Below are positions 54,619 through 63,551 of a stretch of DNA of 64,000 nucleotides, in pieces (the stretch's first letter is position 1; each line of letters opens with the position of its first letter). The notes beneath the pieces were generated by a model that saw only the letters and a program-made list of their open reading frames with translations, had not been told where the DNA came from and ran no database searches. The translations under genes were made by a program, and so were the position numbers. The stretch comes from G963663525 sp963663525 (GTDB taxonomy: Bacteria > Myxococcota_A > SURF-8 > G963663525): contig CAXXHC010000001.1 in assembly GCA_963663525.2 (NCBI GenBank), positions 2,356,001 to 2,420,000 of the forward strand, read 5' to 3'.

Positions 54619-56070
54619 TTACATTTCCCTGAGTTCCGCCCGGAAAGGTTCGTCCACGCCTCGGGAATACTCCTCCGCCTGGGCGATGGTCACGTCCGGG
54701 GTTTCGTAATACACAATCCTTATCGCCTGCAAAATCCCGTCGCAGTCGTTCTTCGGGTCGGTGCAGGGGATGCCCAACTGTTCGGAAGACAGAGGGATGG
54801 CGCTTCCGCAAGATCCGTAGTAGGCGTCGTCGCCGTAGCACGGCGGATATTCGGCGGGGTTTTCGTCTACATAATAGCTTTCGATTTTCAATTCCAGGTT
54901 GGTGGAATAGCGCTGGATGATGATGAGGCCGCCCGGCTCGCCTTGAACCCTCTCCCAGGCGGGCATCGGCCCTTCGATGGCGTCGGCTACGCCGTCGATG
55001 ATGACTCCTTCCGGGAAGTGTTCGGTGCTGTAGGTCATGCCGATGGCTTCGGCGCTGAAGTCGAAGTAGTCGTACATACTGGAGATTTCGTGCACGCGCA
55101 GATCGGTGATGATGTCCTCGCGTCCCTCGTAAAACAGGTGGGTGCGTTGGGTGAGCGGACCGCTGTTGGCTCCGACGTAGGAACGGATCGACCGCACCGG
55201 TCCCTGTTTGTTGGTGACGAAGGCGCCCTCGCCGTCGCTGAACGTGACCACCGAGCGGGAGCACAGGCCGGGCAAAAACTGGTCCTGATGAAGATCCAGG
55301 ATATCCACGCCGCTCGATCCCTCCGTTTTGATGGCCATGCCGTCGCCGATCCAGCGGTCCGAGAAATGCCGCTCGTATAGCGCGCTTTTGAACCAGCTAT
55401 CCTCCGGGTTCGGGCCTTCGTGGAACCCGTAGTCGTCGGGATAGACGCCGTTTTCCAAGGAAAATTCATAAGTTCCCAACGCATCCGGCTCCGTGACGTC
55501 CGCGCCCTCTTCGAGGGTGAACAGGTACACCCAACCCTCGAAAGAAGCATTGCCCGGATCGGACACTTTCACCTCGATTCCCGAACCCTTTACGCCTTCC
55601 GGCAGGGTTTCGTCGCTGTACTCCATGCCCGTGTCGCGCGTCATGAAGACGAGTTCGTCGTCTTCGTCGATCCCCGTTTCGGGGTCCGTTCCGGCCAGCG
55701 TGTTCGTGTCTGAATAGACGAGCAGGGACAGGCCCGCGCGGACTTCCTGTTGGTTGTAGATTTCGCGGTACTCCGTTTCGTGTCGTTCGTCCACCTGGAG
55801 CGGGATGCGTTCCCATTCGCCCGTTTCTTCCGACAGACGGTAGGCGGCGAGCGTATCGGGGTCGAAGCCGAGCAGAGGCGTCAGATCCTCACCCGTCACG
55901 ACGACCGGATCGGCGGGACGTCCCGGTTGTTCCACCGGGGCTTCCTCGGTCTCGGAAAGCTCCGCTTCCTGGTCGAAATCACCGCTCGTTTCAACCTCGG
56001 AATCGTCCTCCGAGCAGGCGAATCCGACCACGAGCCACATGCAAAAGATGCCTATTGTCCACGCTTTCAT
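54619..56070 (-). CDS. Secreted lipoprotein of unknown function
   Basis: 483 residues from ATG 56070 (AAGGGG about seven bases upstream). Lipoprotein signal ending VVGFAC, then an acidic Glu/Asp/Thr-rich spacer (about 22-50), typical of outer-membrane or secreted lipoproteins in this genome. The remaining 430 residues are beta-rich with no domain I recognise; cysteines at PPCYGDDAYYGSCG and PCTDPKNDC may form disulfides. The signal block GFACSED is shared with the phosphoesterase lipoprotein at 63.5 kb, suggesting the same export/sorting route. Confidence 0.75.
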   Translation of the reverse strand: MKAWTIGIFCMWLVVGFACSEDDSEVETSGDFDQEAELSETEEAPVEQPGRPADPVVVTGEDLTPLLGFDPDTLAAYRLSEETGEWERIPLQVDERHETEYREIYNQQEVRAGLSLLVYSDTNTLAGTDPETGIDEDDELVFMTRDTGMEYSDETLPEGVKGSGIEVKVSDPGNASFEGWVYLFTLEEGADVTEPDALGTYEFSLENGVYPDDYGFHEGPNPEDSWFKSALYERHFSDRWIGDGMAIKTEGSSGVDILDLHQDQFLPGLCSRSVVTFSDGEGAFVTNKQGPVRSIRSYVGANSGPLTQRTHLFYEGREDIITDLRVHEISSMYDYFDFSAEAIGMTYSTEHFPEGVIIDGVADAIEGPMPAWERVQGEPGGLIIIQRYSTNLELKIESYYVDENPAEYPPCYGDDAYYGSCGSAIPLSSEQLGIPCTDPKNDCDGILQAIRIVYYETPDVTIAQAEEYSRGVDEPFRAELREM

Positions 56071-56240
56071 TCGATCCCCTTTGTCTCGAACCGCTTGTTT
56101 TGAATTCATGATAAAAAGTACATGCGAAGCCGTGAATTGTCAACGTGGAAGAACTTGTTCGAATCGACCTGAGCGGAAATGATAATAGCGTAAAACTCTA
56201 CTCGAACATTTGTAAACCATTAAAAGTATAAGGATTTTAT

Positions 56241-56345
56241 CCCCTCTCACTGAGGGAGAGGGTTAGGGTGAGGGTTTTCCATATGGGGTAAAATCCCTCA
56301 CCCGGTGCTGAAGCACCGGCCTCTCCCAACGGGAGAGGCAATCGG
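56241..56345. repeat. REP-like CCCTCTC/GGGAGAGG repeat
   Basis: CCCTCTCACTGAGGGAGAGG, then GTTAGGGTGAGGG; followed by its inverted partner CCCTCACCC, a GGTGCTGAAGCACC hairpin, and CCTCTCCCAACGGGAGAGG. This is a common repeat type in proteobacteria. Confidence 0.75.
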
Positions 56346-56720
56346 ACCCTTCGGGTCCATTCCACATTCGCATTTTTCTATTTCCGTTCGAATCGACCAC
56401 CGAAGGCGCAAGAGGCTTTCCGCGCTAACGCGCGGAACACGGTGAATTTCTAAAAAAACGAGGGTTGATTCCGTTTTCCAGGCTTCGTCGGAATCTCGTA
56501 TTTAGCGTGATTCCGATTCAGACATTCCTGTCGTGAGGATTCGGCGGGTTTGCCTTGCGAATTTTCGTCAAAATCCTGAACCCGAAACGATTTCAATAGG
56601 TTTTGCGCAATTCCTTCCTTTTCGTTGAAGTATGACACGATTGTCGCGATTTTTCGTGTCATCGCCACCGAATCTGTGCGAAAAAGGCGATTATCAGGTG
56701 AAATCAAGCTTTTCGAAACA

Positions 56721-56736
56721 TGGCATAAGGCGTGCA
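56721..56736 (+). promoter_or_regulatory. Candidate sigma-54 promoter for VWA lipoprotein gene
   Basis: TGGCATAAGGCGTGCA: GG and GC separated by ten bases; agrees with TGGCA and TGCA of the consensus. Predicted start is about 45 bases before ATG 56792. Weaker than the pair at 43.9-44.4 kb. Confidence 0.45.
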
Positions 56737-56791
56737 TCAAATATGATGCAAATCATCGCCACTGGTTTCACAATCCAAGCAGGAGGAAGGT

Positions 56792-58468
56792 ATGAAAATA
56801 TCGACGCAGTACTGTATCTGGATGACCGTAGGGATGCTAAGCCTGTTCGCATCGGCATGTTTAGAAACATCAACCGACGAAGTTGGGATGAGTGCAAACG
56901 GCATGGATCCCTCATCCATGGCCGGAGATTCCGACACCTCCTGGGGTGGGGATTACGACGGTGAAAGTTGGAGTGGCGAAGTCGAAATGGCTTCGGGCGA
57001 AGATGAGATGGCCGCCGAGGAAGAGCAGGAGCCGCAGCTGGTTTGTCCCGAGGTGCAGGATCCTCTTGTATTGTACCTGAGTGCGGACGACTCCAACTCG
57101 ATGGCGTCGCCGATCGTCGTGCGCCAGAAAATCAAGGAGGGAATTCCGATTTATCCCTCCGACATCAGGGTTTACGAATTCTTGAACCGCTACAATTTCA
57201 ATTACGGCAACCCGGAGAACAAACCCGCGGCTGTGGGACTGCAAATGCATCGTGCGCCCGAATCCATGGGAGAGCAGAGCGAAGGCACGTACTCGCTGCT
57301 GGTATCCGCCCAGGGGCGAGTGATCGAGCCCGGCCAGCGCAGACCGCTGAACATCACCTTCAGCATCGACACCTCCGGCTCGATGGGCGGCCATTCCATC
57401 GGCCTGGTCAAAACGGCGCTCAAAGCGTTTGCCACGGTGCTCGAAGAAGGGGATGTCGTCAGCATGGTGGAATGGGACAGCAGCACCAGCGTGCCTTTGA
57501 AGAGCCATGTCGTCACCGGGCCGAACGACTCCCGTTTTCTTTCCGCCGTTCGTGGCCTGGAATCCGGTGGCAGCACCGACCTGCACGGCGGATTGGTTCG
57601 GGCCTATGAGATCGCTCGGGAGAATTTCAGCGCCGATCGCATCAACCGCGTGGTGCTGATGAGCGACGGTGGGGCGAACACCGGAATCACGGATATCGAG
57701 ATCATCGCCGGGGCGGCGGAAGACAGCGATGGCGAGGGCATCTACCTGGCCGGAATCGGGGTGGGTCAGACGGGGTATTACTACGAGGCGCTGATGGACG
57801 CCCTGACCGACGCCGGAAAAGGCGCTTACGTCTTCTTGGACGACGAGGAGGAGGCCTGGCGGCAGTTCGGCAACGCCACGCAGTTTCTTTCCATCATGGA
57901 AGTGGCGGCCCGAAACGTGCAACTCGAACTGACGTTGCCGTGGTATTTCAGCATGAAAAAGTTTTTCGGAGAGGAATATTCGACGAATCCGCTAGAGGTC
58001 GAGCCGCAGCACCTCGCGCCGAACGACGCCATGAGCTTCTTCCAACTCATCGAAGCCTGTGATTCGCAACTCGTTGAAAATACGGATAAAGTCAAGGCCG
58101 TGGCCCGCTTCCTCGATCCGATCACGCGGCGTTTGCAGGAAGACGAGATGGAACTGTCGATTGCGGCGTTGCAAAGCCAACCGAACGTCCAGTTGAGCAA
58201 GGCCGAGGCCGTGACTCTCTATGCCCTGGGGTTGGTGGAGATCGGAAAGCTTCAAAACCAGGGTAATTATGAAGGTGCGCTGGAGAAGTCGAGAGAGCTG
58301 GAAACCACGCTTACCGCAGCGGCGGCGAGTCTGGGAGACGAGGAGTTGAATGAAATCGCGGAGTTGGTCGCGGCGCACCGAGGCAACCTGGACGGCAGCC
58401 GTCAAAACTACTACAAAATCCTTACTCCGCCAATGGACGACTGGCTGCGCGAACACTACGGGGAGTAA
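56792..58468 (+). CDS. VWA domain lipoprotein, YfbK-like
   Basis: 558 residues. Lipobox FASAC (Cys23), then a Ser/Gly/Met/Asp-rich acidic spacer (about 30-80). The YfbK-type N-terminal module has DIRVYEFLNRYNFNYG. The von Willebrand A domain starts TFSIDTSGSMGGHSIGL (MIDAS DxSxS) with later MIDAS Thr in GGSTDLHGGL and Asp in MSDGGANTG. The C-terminal about 170 residues match the DUF3520-like tail of YfbK proteins. Surface adhesion or complex-scaffold role is inferred. ATG 56792 has AGGAGGAAGG close upstream. Confidence 0.88.
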   Translation: MKISTQYCIWMTVGMLSLFASACLETSTDEVGMSANGMDPSSMAGDSDTSWGGDYDGESWSGEVEMASGEDEMAAEEEQEPQLVCPEVQDPLVLYLSADDSNSMASPIVVRQKIKEGIPIYPSDIRVYEFLNRYNFNYGNPENKPAAVGLQMHRAPESMGEQSEGTYSLLVSAQGRVIEPGQRRPLNITFSIDTSGSMGGHSIGLVKTALKAFATVLEEGDVVSMVEWDSSTSVPLKSHVVTGPNDSRFLSAVRGLESGGSTDLHGGLVRAYEIARENFSADRINRVVLMSDGGANTGITDIEIIAGAAEDSDGEGIYLAGIGVGQTGYYYEALMDALTDAGKGAYVFLDDEEEAWRQFGNATQFLSIMEVAARNVQLELTLPWYFSMKKFFGEEYSTNPLEVEPQHLAPNDAMSFFQLIEACDSQLVENTDKVKAVARFLDPITRRLQEDEMELSIAALQSQPNVQLSKAEAVTLYALGLVEIGKLQNQGNYEGALEKSRELETTLTAAAASLGDEELNEIAELVAAHRGNLDGSRQNYYKILTPPMDDWLREHYGE

Positions 58469-58491
58469 GTCCCCAAAAGGTACGTTATTTC

Positions 58492-58523
58492 AAGCACCTG
58501 CGGGAAACCGCAGGTGCTTTTTT
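58492..58523 (+). terminator. Terminator after VWA gene
   Basis: Stem GCACCTGCGG (58494-58503) with CCGCAGGTGC (58508-58517), loop GAAA, then TTTTTT. Confidence 0.88.
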
Positions 58524-58542
58524 GTGTTGGGAGAGAGTAGGA

Positions 58543-58618
58543 GTAGGTCGGATAGATTCTTTTTCCGACAATTTTCTGCACATTTCGTGGGTGCCGGATA
58601 ACAAGTTATCCGGCCTAC
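58543..58618. repeat. GTAGGTCGGGTAAT-family hairpin repeat
   Basis: GTAGGTCGGATAGATTCTTT to GTTATCCGGCCTAC; 76 bp, diverged in the loop. Confidence 0.7.
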
Positions 58619-58627
58619 TTTGGATAC

Positions 58628-58653
58628 TGGATTCTCGCCTTCGTGGGAATGAC
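58628..58653. repeat. Half REP-like unit
   Basis: TGGATTCTCGCCTTCGTGGG followed by AATGAC matches one arm of the REP-like pair at 52523-52591. Confidence 0.7.
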
Positions 58654-58681
58654 ATTTGTGTTGAATTGGGGCTTGTTTTCT

Positions 58682-58709
58682 GAATTTCCCCACATTTTCA
58701 TTCACGCCC
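58682..58709 (-). repeat. Short 28-bp repeat, minus-strand copy
   Basis: The reverse complement reads GGGCGTGAATGAAAATGTGG, then GGAAATTC; matches 38104 and 43983. Confidence 0.65.
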
Positions 58710-58714
58710 CTGCA

Positions 58715-60214
58715 TCAAACCGTCTTCGCCTCGAATCCCTGCCTGATATAGCGCACGCGGCCATCCTGGAACACCATTTGCGGCCTTTTTAGATGCCGTG
58801 AGGATTGCAGCGGGTTGTTGCGGAACACGGCGAGGTCCGCCCGTTTGCCGTCTTCGAGGCTGCCCAGCTCCCCTTCCAGGCCCATCAGCCGGGCGTTGTT
58901 CCACGTCGCCATTTTCAAGCCCTCGGCGCAGGGTACGCCGATGCTTTCGAGCAGCTCGATCTCCACATGCACTGCGCCGGGAAATACGAAGGGGATGCCA
59001 CCGTCATTGCCGCAGCCGAAGGGGACTCCGGCGTCATACAAGGCTTTTGCGTTGGCTTTCCCCATCGTGACGGCAGAGGTGAACACGTTCTGGTCGGGCC
59101 ACGGAATCAAGTGCTTGCGCGTGTAGGATTCCGGGCGCGCCAGCCGGTTATAATAATCGAGGCTGCCGCGCACGAATTCCGGTTCCAGGTATTCGCGCAA
59201 CAGGTCGGGGAGAATCCGCCTGCGCCAGCGGTCGAATTCCTGCATGTTCTCGTCCGCCCAACGGGCGTCGCCGGGGCTTCTGTGCGCCAGTCCGAAAGGC
59301 GCGGTCAACGTGGGAATCACGGCGGCCTGCGCGTCCTGCATCCGGCGTAAGTCTTCGTCGGTAAAGGGGAAATCGCGGATCACGTGCTGCATGTCGCGCA
59401 CGCCGCCGTCCAATCCGGTGTTGAATCCTCCGTGCTCGGTCTGGTGCAGAGCGACGGGCAATCCCTGGCGTGCGGCTTCCTCGGTGATGGCGCGCATCGT
59501 CTCCAGGTCCATGATCTTCAGCGGACGTCCAGGAATGAAAAGTTCCCTCGGCTGCTGGAAAAGTTTGATGCAATGCGTTCCGTGGTCCTTGGCCTCCCGG
59601 ACGGCTTCGGCCCCTTCTTCGGCGGAATGGACCATTTTCCAGTACTTGGGGTTGTGGATGGGGATCATTTTCGTCCCGTAGCTGCCCTCCACGCACAGTG
59701 CGCGGCTGGACAGAATGCGTGGGCCGAGGATCTCCCCGGAGGCGATTTTATCCGTGAGACTATCGAGCCAGTCGCCAAAGGCCAGCATGTCGCGCACGGT
59801 GGTCACGCCGTGGCAGATGCACTCCTCGGCGTTGCGTTCGGCCTGTCGTTCGAGCGAAAACAGCATTCCGGGACGCATACTGATGCCGCTGGGGAGCGTC
59901 ATGTGGGTGTGAAGGTTGATGAGTCCCGGCGACACATACGCCCCGCCGAGATCCAGCGTTCGATCCGCTTTCGGGAGATGCGTGGAGGAACTGCCGATTC
60001 CGGCGATGCGCCCTCCACTCAAACGCAACTGGTTGTCGGGAAGCAGCCTCCCATGGCGCACGTCCACCAGCCGGACGTTCGTCAGCAGCAGAGATTCGTC
60101 AGGCTGCACGAGGGGTTGCGGCGCTACGAGGCGGCTCGTGTTTTTCGAACAGGAAGCCGTCGCCGTGGAGGCGGCGACAAGAGCGGACAACTGAAAAAAC
60201 TGCCTGCGGTCCAT
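58715..60214 (-). CDS. Exported amidohydrolase-family hydrolase
   Basis: 499 residues. N-terminus MDRRQFFQLSALVAAS with twin Arg and a Cys in TASC: probably Tat-exported, perhaps lipid-anchored. The metal-dependent hydrolase fold shows NLHTHM (HxH), Lys in CIKLFQQ, His in VALHQTEH, Asp in GCGNDGG, and the C-terminal beta-sandwich ending GSLEDGKRADLAVFRNNPL, as in imidazolonepropionase/dihydroorotase-like amidohydrolases. Substrate unknown. It is third in an MFS-SDR-amidohydrolase operon; spacing to SDR is 12 bases, so the pathway may import, oxidise or reduce, and hydrolyse one compound. Confidence 0.88.
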   Translation of the reverse strand: MDRRQFFQLSALVAASTATASCSKNTSRLVAPQPLVQPDESLLLTNVRLVDVRHGRLLPDNQLRLSGGRIAGIGSSSTHLPKADRTLDLGGAYVSPGLINLHTHMTLPSGISMRPGMLFSLERQAERNAEECICHGVTTVRDMLAFGDWLDSLTDKIASGEILGPRILSSRALCVEGSYGTKMIPIHNPKYWKMVHSAEEGAEAVREAKDHGTHCIKLFQQPRELFIPGRPLKIMDLETMRAITEEAARQGLPVALHQTEHGGFNTGLDGGVRDMQHVIRDFPFTDEDLRRMQDAQAAVIPTLTAPFGLAHRSPGDARWADENMQEFDRWRRRILPDLLREYLEPEFVRGSLDYYNRLARPESYTRKHLIPWPDQNVFTSAVTMGKANAKALYDAGVPFGCGNDGGIPFVFPGAVHVEIELLESIGVPCAEGLKMATWNNARLMGLEGELGSLEDGKRADLAVFRNNPLQSSRHLKRPQMVFQDGRVRYIRQGFEAKTV

Positions 60215-60226
60215 GGGTACTTTCCG

Positions 60227-61069
60227 TTATTTCGTGGGTGCGTCCTCGTGGGGAGCGCCGTGAAGTTTGCGCACGATGCGATCGGTCATGAATTCTCGAA
60301 GGCCGGGAAACAGCCGCTGGAAAAGGTAGACCATGCGCCCCTTTCGTCCGGGGATGATGACGGCCTCGTCGCGTTCCATGCCGTCCAACATACCACGAAC
60401 ACACTCCTCGGCGGTCATGACCCCGGCGTTGGCGTTGATCGCCTTGGTGACTTCCGGTTTGTAGCGGTTGGTTTCGGCCAGCAGCGGAGTATCCACCTGT
60501 ACGGGACAGGCTACCGAAACATGAATGCCGTAAGGTTTCATTTCGGCGCGTAAAGCGTAACTGAACCCGACCACTGCGAATTTTGAGGAACTGTAGCCGG
60601 TGTAGCCGTACAACCCCACGAGGCCGCTCATCGAGGACACGTTGACGATGTAGCCTTCCCCCTGCGGCTTCATGTGGGGCAGGCAGGCGGCGACCACGTT
60701 GCGAATGCCGTACACGTTGACTTTAAACATGTTGTCGAAACGCTCGTAGGTCATTTCCTCGAACACGATCGCCCCGCCCATTCCCGCACTGTTTACAAGG
60801 ACATACGGCGCTCCGAAGGATTCACAGGCATGGCCCAGCACTTTTTGCACGGCGTCGTGGTCGGTGACGTCGAGTTGCACCGCCTCGACGCGCTGATCTT
60901 GGGAAAGACATGCCTCGCGAATTTCTTGCTCCGCCTTCTCGCGGATTTCCTGGGAATCGATGGAAAACGAAAAGACGTTCGCGCCTTTCGAAGCGAACAG
61001 TTTGGCGGCAGCCAGTCCGATTCCGCTTGCGCCTCCGCTGATGAAAACGTTTTTACCGTTCAGTTGCAT
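60227..61069 (-). CDS. Short-chain dehydrogenase/reductase
   Basis: 280 residues, classical SDR. NAD(P)-binding GGASGIGLA near the start, NSAGMGG, catalytic Ser in NVSSMSGLVG and Tyr-Lys in YTGYSSSKFAV. The C-terminal extension (about 240-280) is basic and hydrophobic, as in membrane-associated SDRs of the RDH type. Substrate unknown; it is the middle gene of the MFS-SDR-amidohydrolase operon. Confidence 0.92.
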   Translation of the reverse strand: MQLNGKNVFISGGASGIGLAAAKLFASKGANVFSFSIDSQEIREKAEQEIREACLSQDQRVEAVQLDVTDHDAVQKVLGHACESFGAPYVLVNSAGMGGAIVFEEMTYERFDNMFKVNVYGIRNVVAACLPHMKPQGEGYIVNVSSMSGLVGLYGYTGYSSSKFAVVGFSYALRAEMKPYGIHVSVACPVQVDTPLLAETNRYKPEVTKAINANAGVMTAEECVRGMLDGMERDEAVIIPGRKGRMVYLFQRLFPGLREFMTDRIVRKLHGAPHEDAPTK

Positions 61070-61120
61070 GGCTCTTTCTTTCGCAATTTTTTACGGTTTG
61101 TCGTGTTTTTTCGCACGATG

Positions 61121-62419
61121 TTACGCTTCGAAACGAACTTCCACTTTTTCAACCTTTGCAATGTCGTGCTTGTAAAACAGCGAAGCGACGAAAAACAGCA
61201 GGCTCGCCATCAGAGAGAACACCGGCAGGACGGTCAGGGCGATGGAAATTCCGTAGGCATCCGACATGAAGCCCACGAAAATCGGCCCCATCGAACTACC
61301 CACGAGGTTCTGCACGATGACGCAGAGGCTGTAGCTGGTCGCCCGAAGTCCCGGATGCACGACGTCCTGGGTCACCGCTGCCGCCGCCGGGACGAAAGCC
61401 GCCACCGAGACGCCTCCCGCGAGCAGTAGCACGTACTGGGCGTAGCCTTCAAGGCAGCCGAACGCCGTTATCATCAGAAGGGCGGTAGTCGCCGAGGAAA
61501 TCATCGAAAAATGCAGCCGGGCGTTGGCGTGGGTTTTCTGCCAGCGGTCGGCCAGATATCCTCCGAGCGGTGCCCCGATAATGGCGAAAAGCATCACTGC
61601 GCTGCTTTTCAGGCCTGCCGTGGTTTCGTCCAGGTGTTGAATGCGGTGGAAATACGTCGGCATCCACGAGAGCAGCGCCGTGGTGACGAAGGTGTTGCCG
61701 GCGAAGGCGAAATAGGTGGCGATGAGCGATCCCGTGTGGGTGAATTCCCGCACGATGTCTTTTCGGGACATTTCCACCTGTTTGGCGCTTGAGGTGTCGT
61801 CGGCCACCGTTTTCACGAGTTCGACGGATTCGTAATCCTTGGTCCAGAAAAACAGCAGGGCCACGATCATCCCTGGAAAAGCCACGAGTCCGAAGGCGTG
61901 TTGCCAGCCGAAATGATGCGCCACCCAACCGCCGATGGCGATGCCGATAGCGCTGCCCAGGGGAATCGCAGCCGACCACAGACCGAGGAAAAGTGCGCGT
62001 TTCGACTTGGGAAACAGGGCCGAAATCATCGCCGTGCCGCCGGGCGCGTATCCGGCCTCTCCGATGCCGATGGCCGCGCGAGCGATGAACAACTGGTGGA
62101 AATTCTTGGTAATGGCGCAGGCCGCCGTCGCAAGGCTCCACAAAAGGGCCATGATGGCGATACATTTCTTGCGGCTCCAGCGGTCGATGAACAGCGACAC
62201 CGGAAAGGAAAACGCCAGGATCGACCAGTACACGGCGGATACCAGCATACCGCATTCGGCGTCGGTCAGTCCCCAGTCTCGCTTGATGAAGGGGAACAGC
62301 GACGCCACGATCATGCGGTCGATGTAATCGAACATGTACAGCAGCGTCAAAAGCGTAAATACGTAGTAGGAATATTTGGAGGCGACGGGACTGTTTTCGC
62401 TGGAACTTCCTGTTTTCAT
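61121..62419 (-). CDS. MFS transporter, spinster-like
   Basis: 432 residues from ATG 62419 (AAAGGATC 4-5 bases upstream); earlier ATGs would add a non-membrane, basic leader. Twelve helices. MFS motifs FIDRWSRKKCI and GIGEAGYAPGGTAMISALFPKSKRALFLG are characteristic of spinster-type carriers. The substrate may be the compound processed by the two downstream enzymes. A weak sigma-54-like site (62482-62496) lies upstream. Confidence 0.9.
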   Translation of the reverse strand: MKTGSSSENSPVASKYSYYVFTLLTLLYMFDYIDRMIVASLFPFIKRDWGLTDAECGMLVSAVYWSILAFSFPVSLFIDRWSRKKCIAIMALLWSLATAACAITKNFHQLFIARAAIGIGEAGYAPGGTAMISALFPKSKRALFLGLWSAAIPLGSAIGIAIGGWVAHHFGWQHAFGLVAFPGMIVALLFFWTKDYESVELVKTVADDTSSAKQVEMSRKDIVREFTHTGSLIATYFAFAGNTFVTTALLSWMPTYFHRIQHLDETTAGLKSSAVMLFAIIGAPLGGYLADRWQKTHANARLHFSMISSATTALLMITAFGCLEGYAQYVLLLAGGVSVAAFVPAAAAVTQDVVHPGLRATSYSLCVIVQNLVGSSMGPIFVGFMSDAYGISIALTVLPVFSLMASLLFFVASLFYKHDIAKVEKVEVRFEA

Positions 62420-62612
62420 TGATCCTTTGGCCTTCCGCTGAAAATAATACGGGAAAAAACGCGCCTCATCATAGCGGGTTTGCCTTTTCCCTGCCACGGG
62501 AAAATCGGACTGAAAGCTGATTTTTCGCAGGAATTTTCCGCTTTTCGCGCCGACAACGACCCAAGCACGTCACAGTGCGTCAAAAAGTTCCAACTTTACG
62601 GATGCTTTTTGG

Positions 62613-63551
62613 CTATCGGTACTCGATGTCGTCCTCGTTGACGATCGTGAGGGTGCGCGCGGCGGGATCGAGCCGTACGAGGTGGTACACCGGCTCTTCG
62701 CAGTGTTTCAGGTCGTCGGTCATGTAAAACGATACGCCGTTCCACTCCACGTGGGCGAAATAGTGCTTGTGCCCCATAAACACTGCAAGCACCCGATCCT
62801 GATATTCGTCGATGAGTGCGATCATCCCTTGGGCGTCGGGGAGGACTTCCTCGTGCGGGTCGATGAAGTGATGCCAGAACATCAGGGTGGGAAGCCCGGT
62901 TTCCAGCCGTTTGCGGGTCCAGTCGAGTTGTTCCTGTCCGAAGGAGGGATCGTCGTTGGTGTCGTGGTCCACCGCAAGGTCCGTGGCGTCGAGCATGAGA
63001 AATTGAAAGCCTTTGTGCTCGACGGCGTAATAGGGCGAGGGAAGGCTGGGCGTATCTCCGAAAACGTAATCCCACGACGCCGCCGGGCGGGCGCGGGTCT
63101 CGAAAGTGTCGAAATAACGATTGTCGTGGTTGCCGATCACATTGTACAGCGGCACGTCGTAGGAGCTTTCGATCAGATCCTGGTAGTTGACGAGCACCGG
63201 CAGGGGATCGTCGCAGTTGATATCGGGAAAGCAGAACAGGTCGTCCACGAGGTCGCCGGTGTTGACGATGAAATCCGGGCCGAGCGGGCCGATCTCCTCG
63301 GCGGCGTGGACGAAGTTGAGGTTTTGTTCCGAATCGTTCGAAAGCTGCACGTGGCTGTCGGAAATCACTGCGATCAGGAAGGCTTCGGCGGTGGCGTCGT
63401 TCTCGCCGGTATCCTCGATTTCGCTTGGAATTTCCAGGACATCGGTGTCCGCGTCCTGCGGCGGGGCGTTGTCTTCCGAGCAGGCGAATCCGGCGAAAAG
63501 CAGGAGGAAAAGCGCCCATGGCGCGAAAACGGAGCGGAAACGAAAGGTCAT
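62613..63551 (-). CDS. Calcineurin-like metallophosphoesterase lipoprotein
   Basis: 312 residues from ATG 63551 (AAGGA about 8 bases upstream). Signal with lipobox ending AGFAC, then an acidic Asp/Glu/Thr spacer. The dimetal phosphoesterase domain has all five motifs: VISDSHVQ, VNTGDLVDD, VIGNHDNRY, FWHHFIDP and MGHKHYFAH. It hydrolyses phosphomono- or diesters outside the cytoplasm; substrate unknown. The lipoprotein signal GFACSED is the same as that of the 54.6-kb lipoprotein. Confidence 0.88.
   Translation of the reverse strand: MTFRFRSVFAPWALFLLLFAGFACSEDNAPPQDADTDVLEIPSEIEDTGENDATAEAFLIAVISDSHVQLSNDSEQNLNFVHAAEEIGPLGPDFIVNTGDLVDDLFCFPDINCDDPLPVLVNYQDLIESSYDVPLYNVIGNHDNRYFDTFETRARPAASWDYVFGDTPSLPSPYYAVEHKGFQFLMLDATDLAVDHDTNDDPSFGQEQLDWTRKRLETGLPTLMFWHHFIDPHEEVLPDAQGMIALIDEYQDRVLAVFMGHKHYFAHVEWNGVSFYMTDDLKHCEEPVYHLVRLDPAARTLTIVNEDDIEYR

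Larger units (their letters stand above)
56071..56791. other. Intergenic region upstream of VWA lipoprotein
   Basis: 0.72 kb. Contains the repeat at 56241-56345 and a candidate sigma-54 promoter at 56721-56736. The middle has no gene supported. Confidence 0.5.
58469..58714. other. Intergenic region between VWA gene and amidohydrolase gene
   Basis: Contains the terminator at 58492-58523, the repeat at 58543-58618, half a REP element at 58628-58653 and the short repeat at 58682-58709. No gene. Confidence 0.6.
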
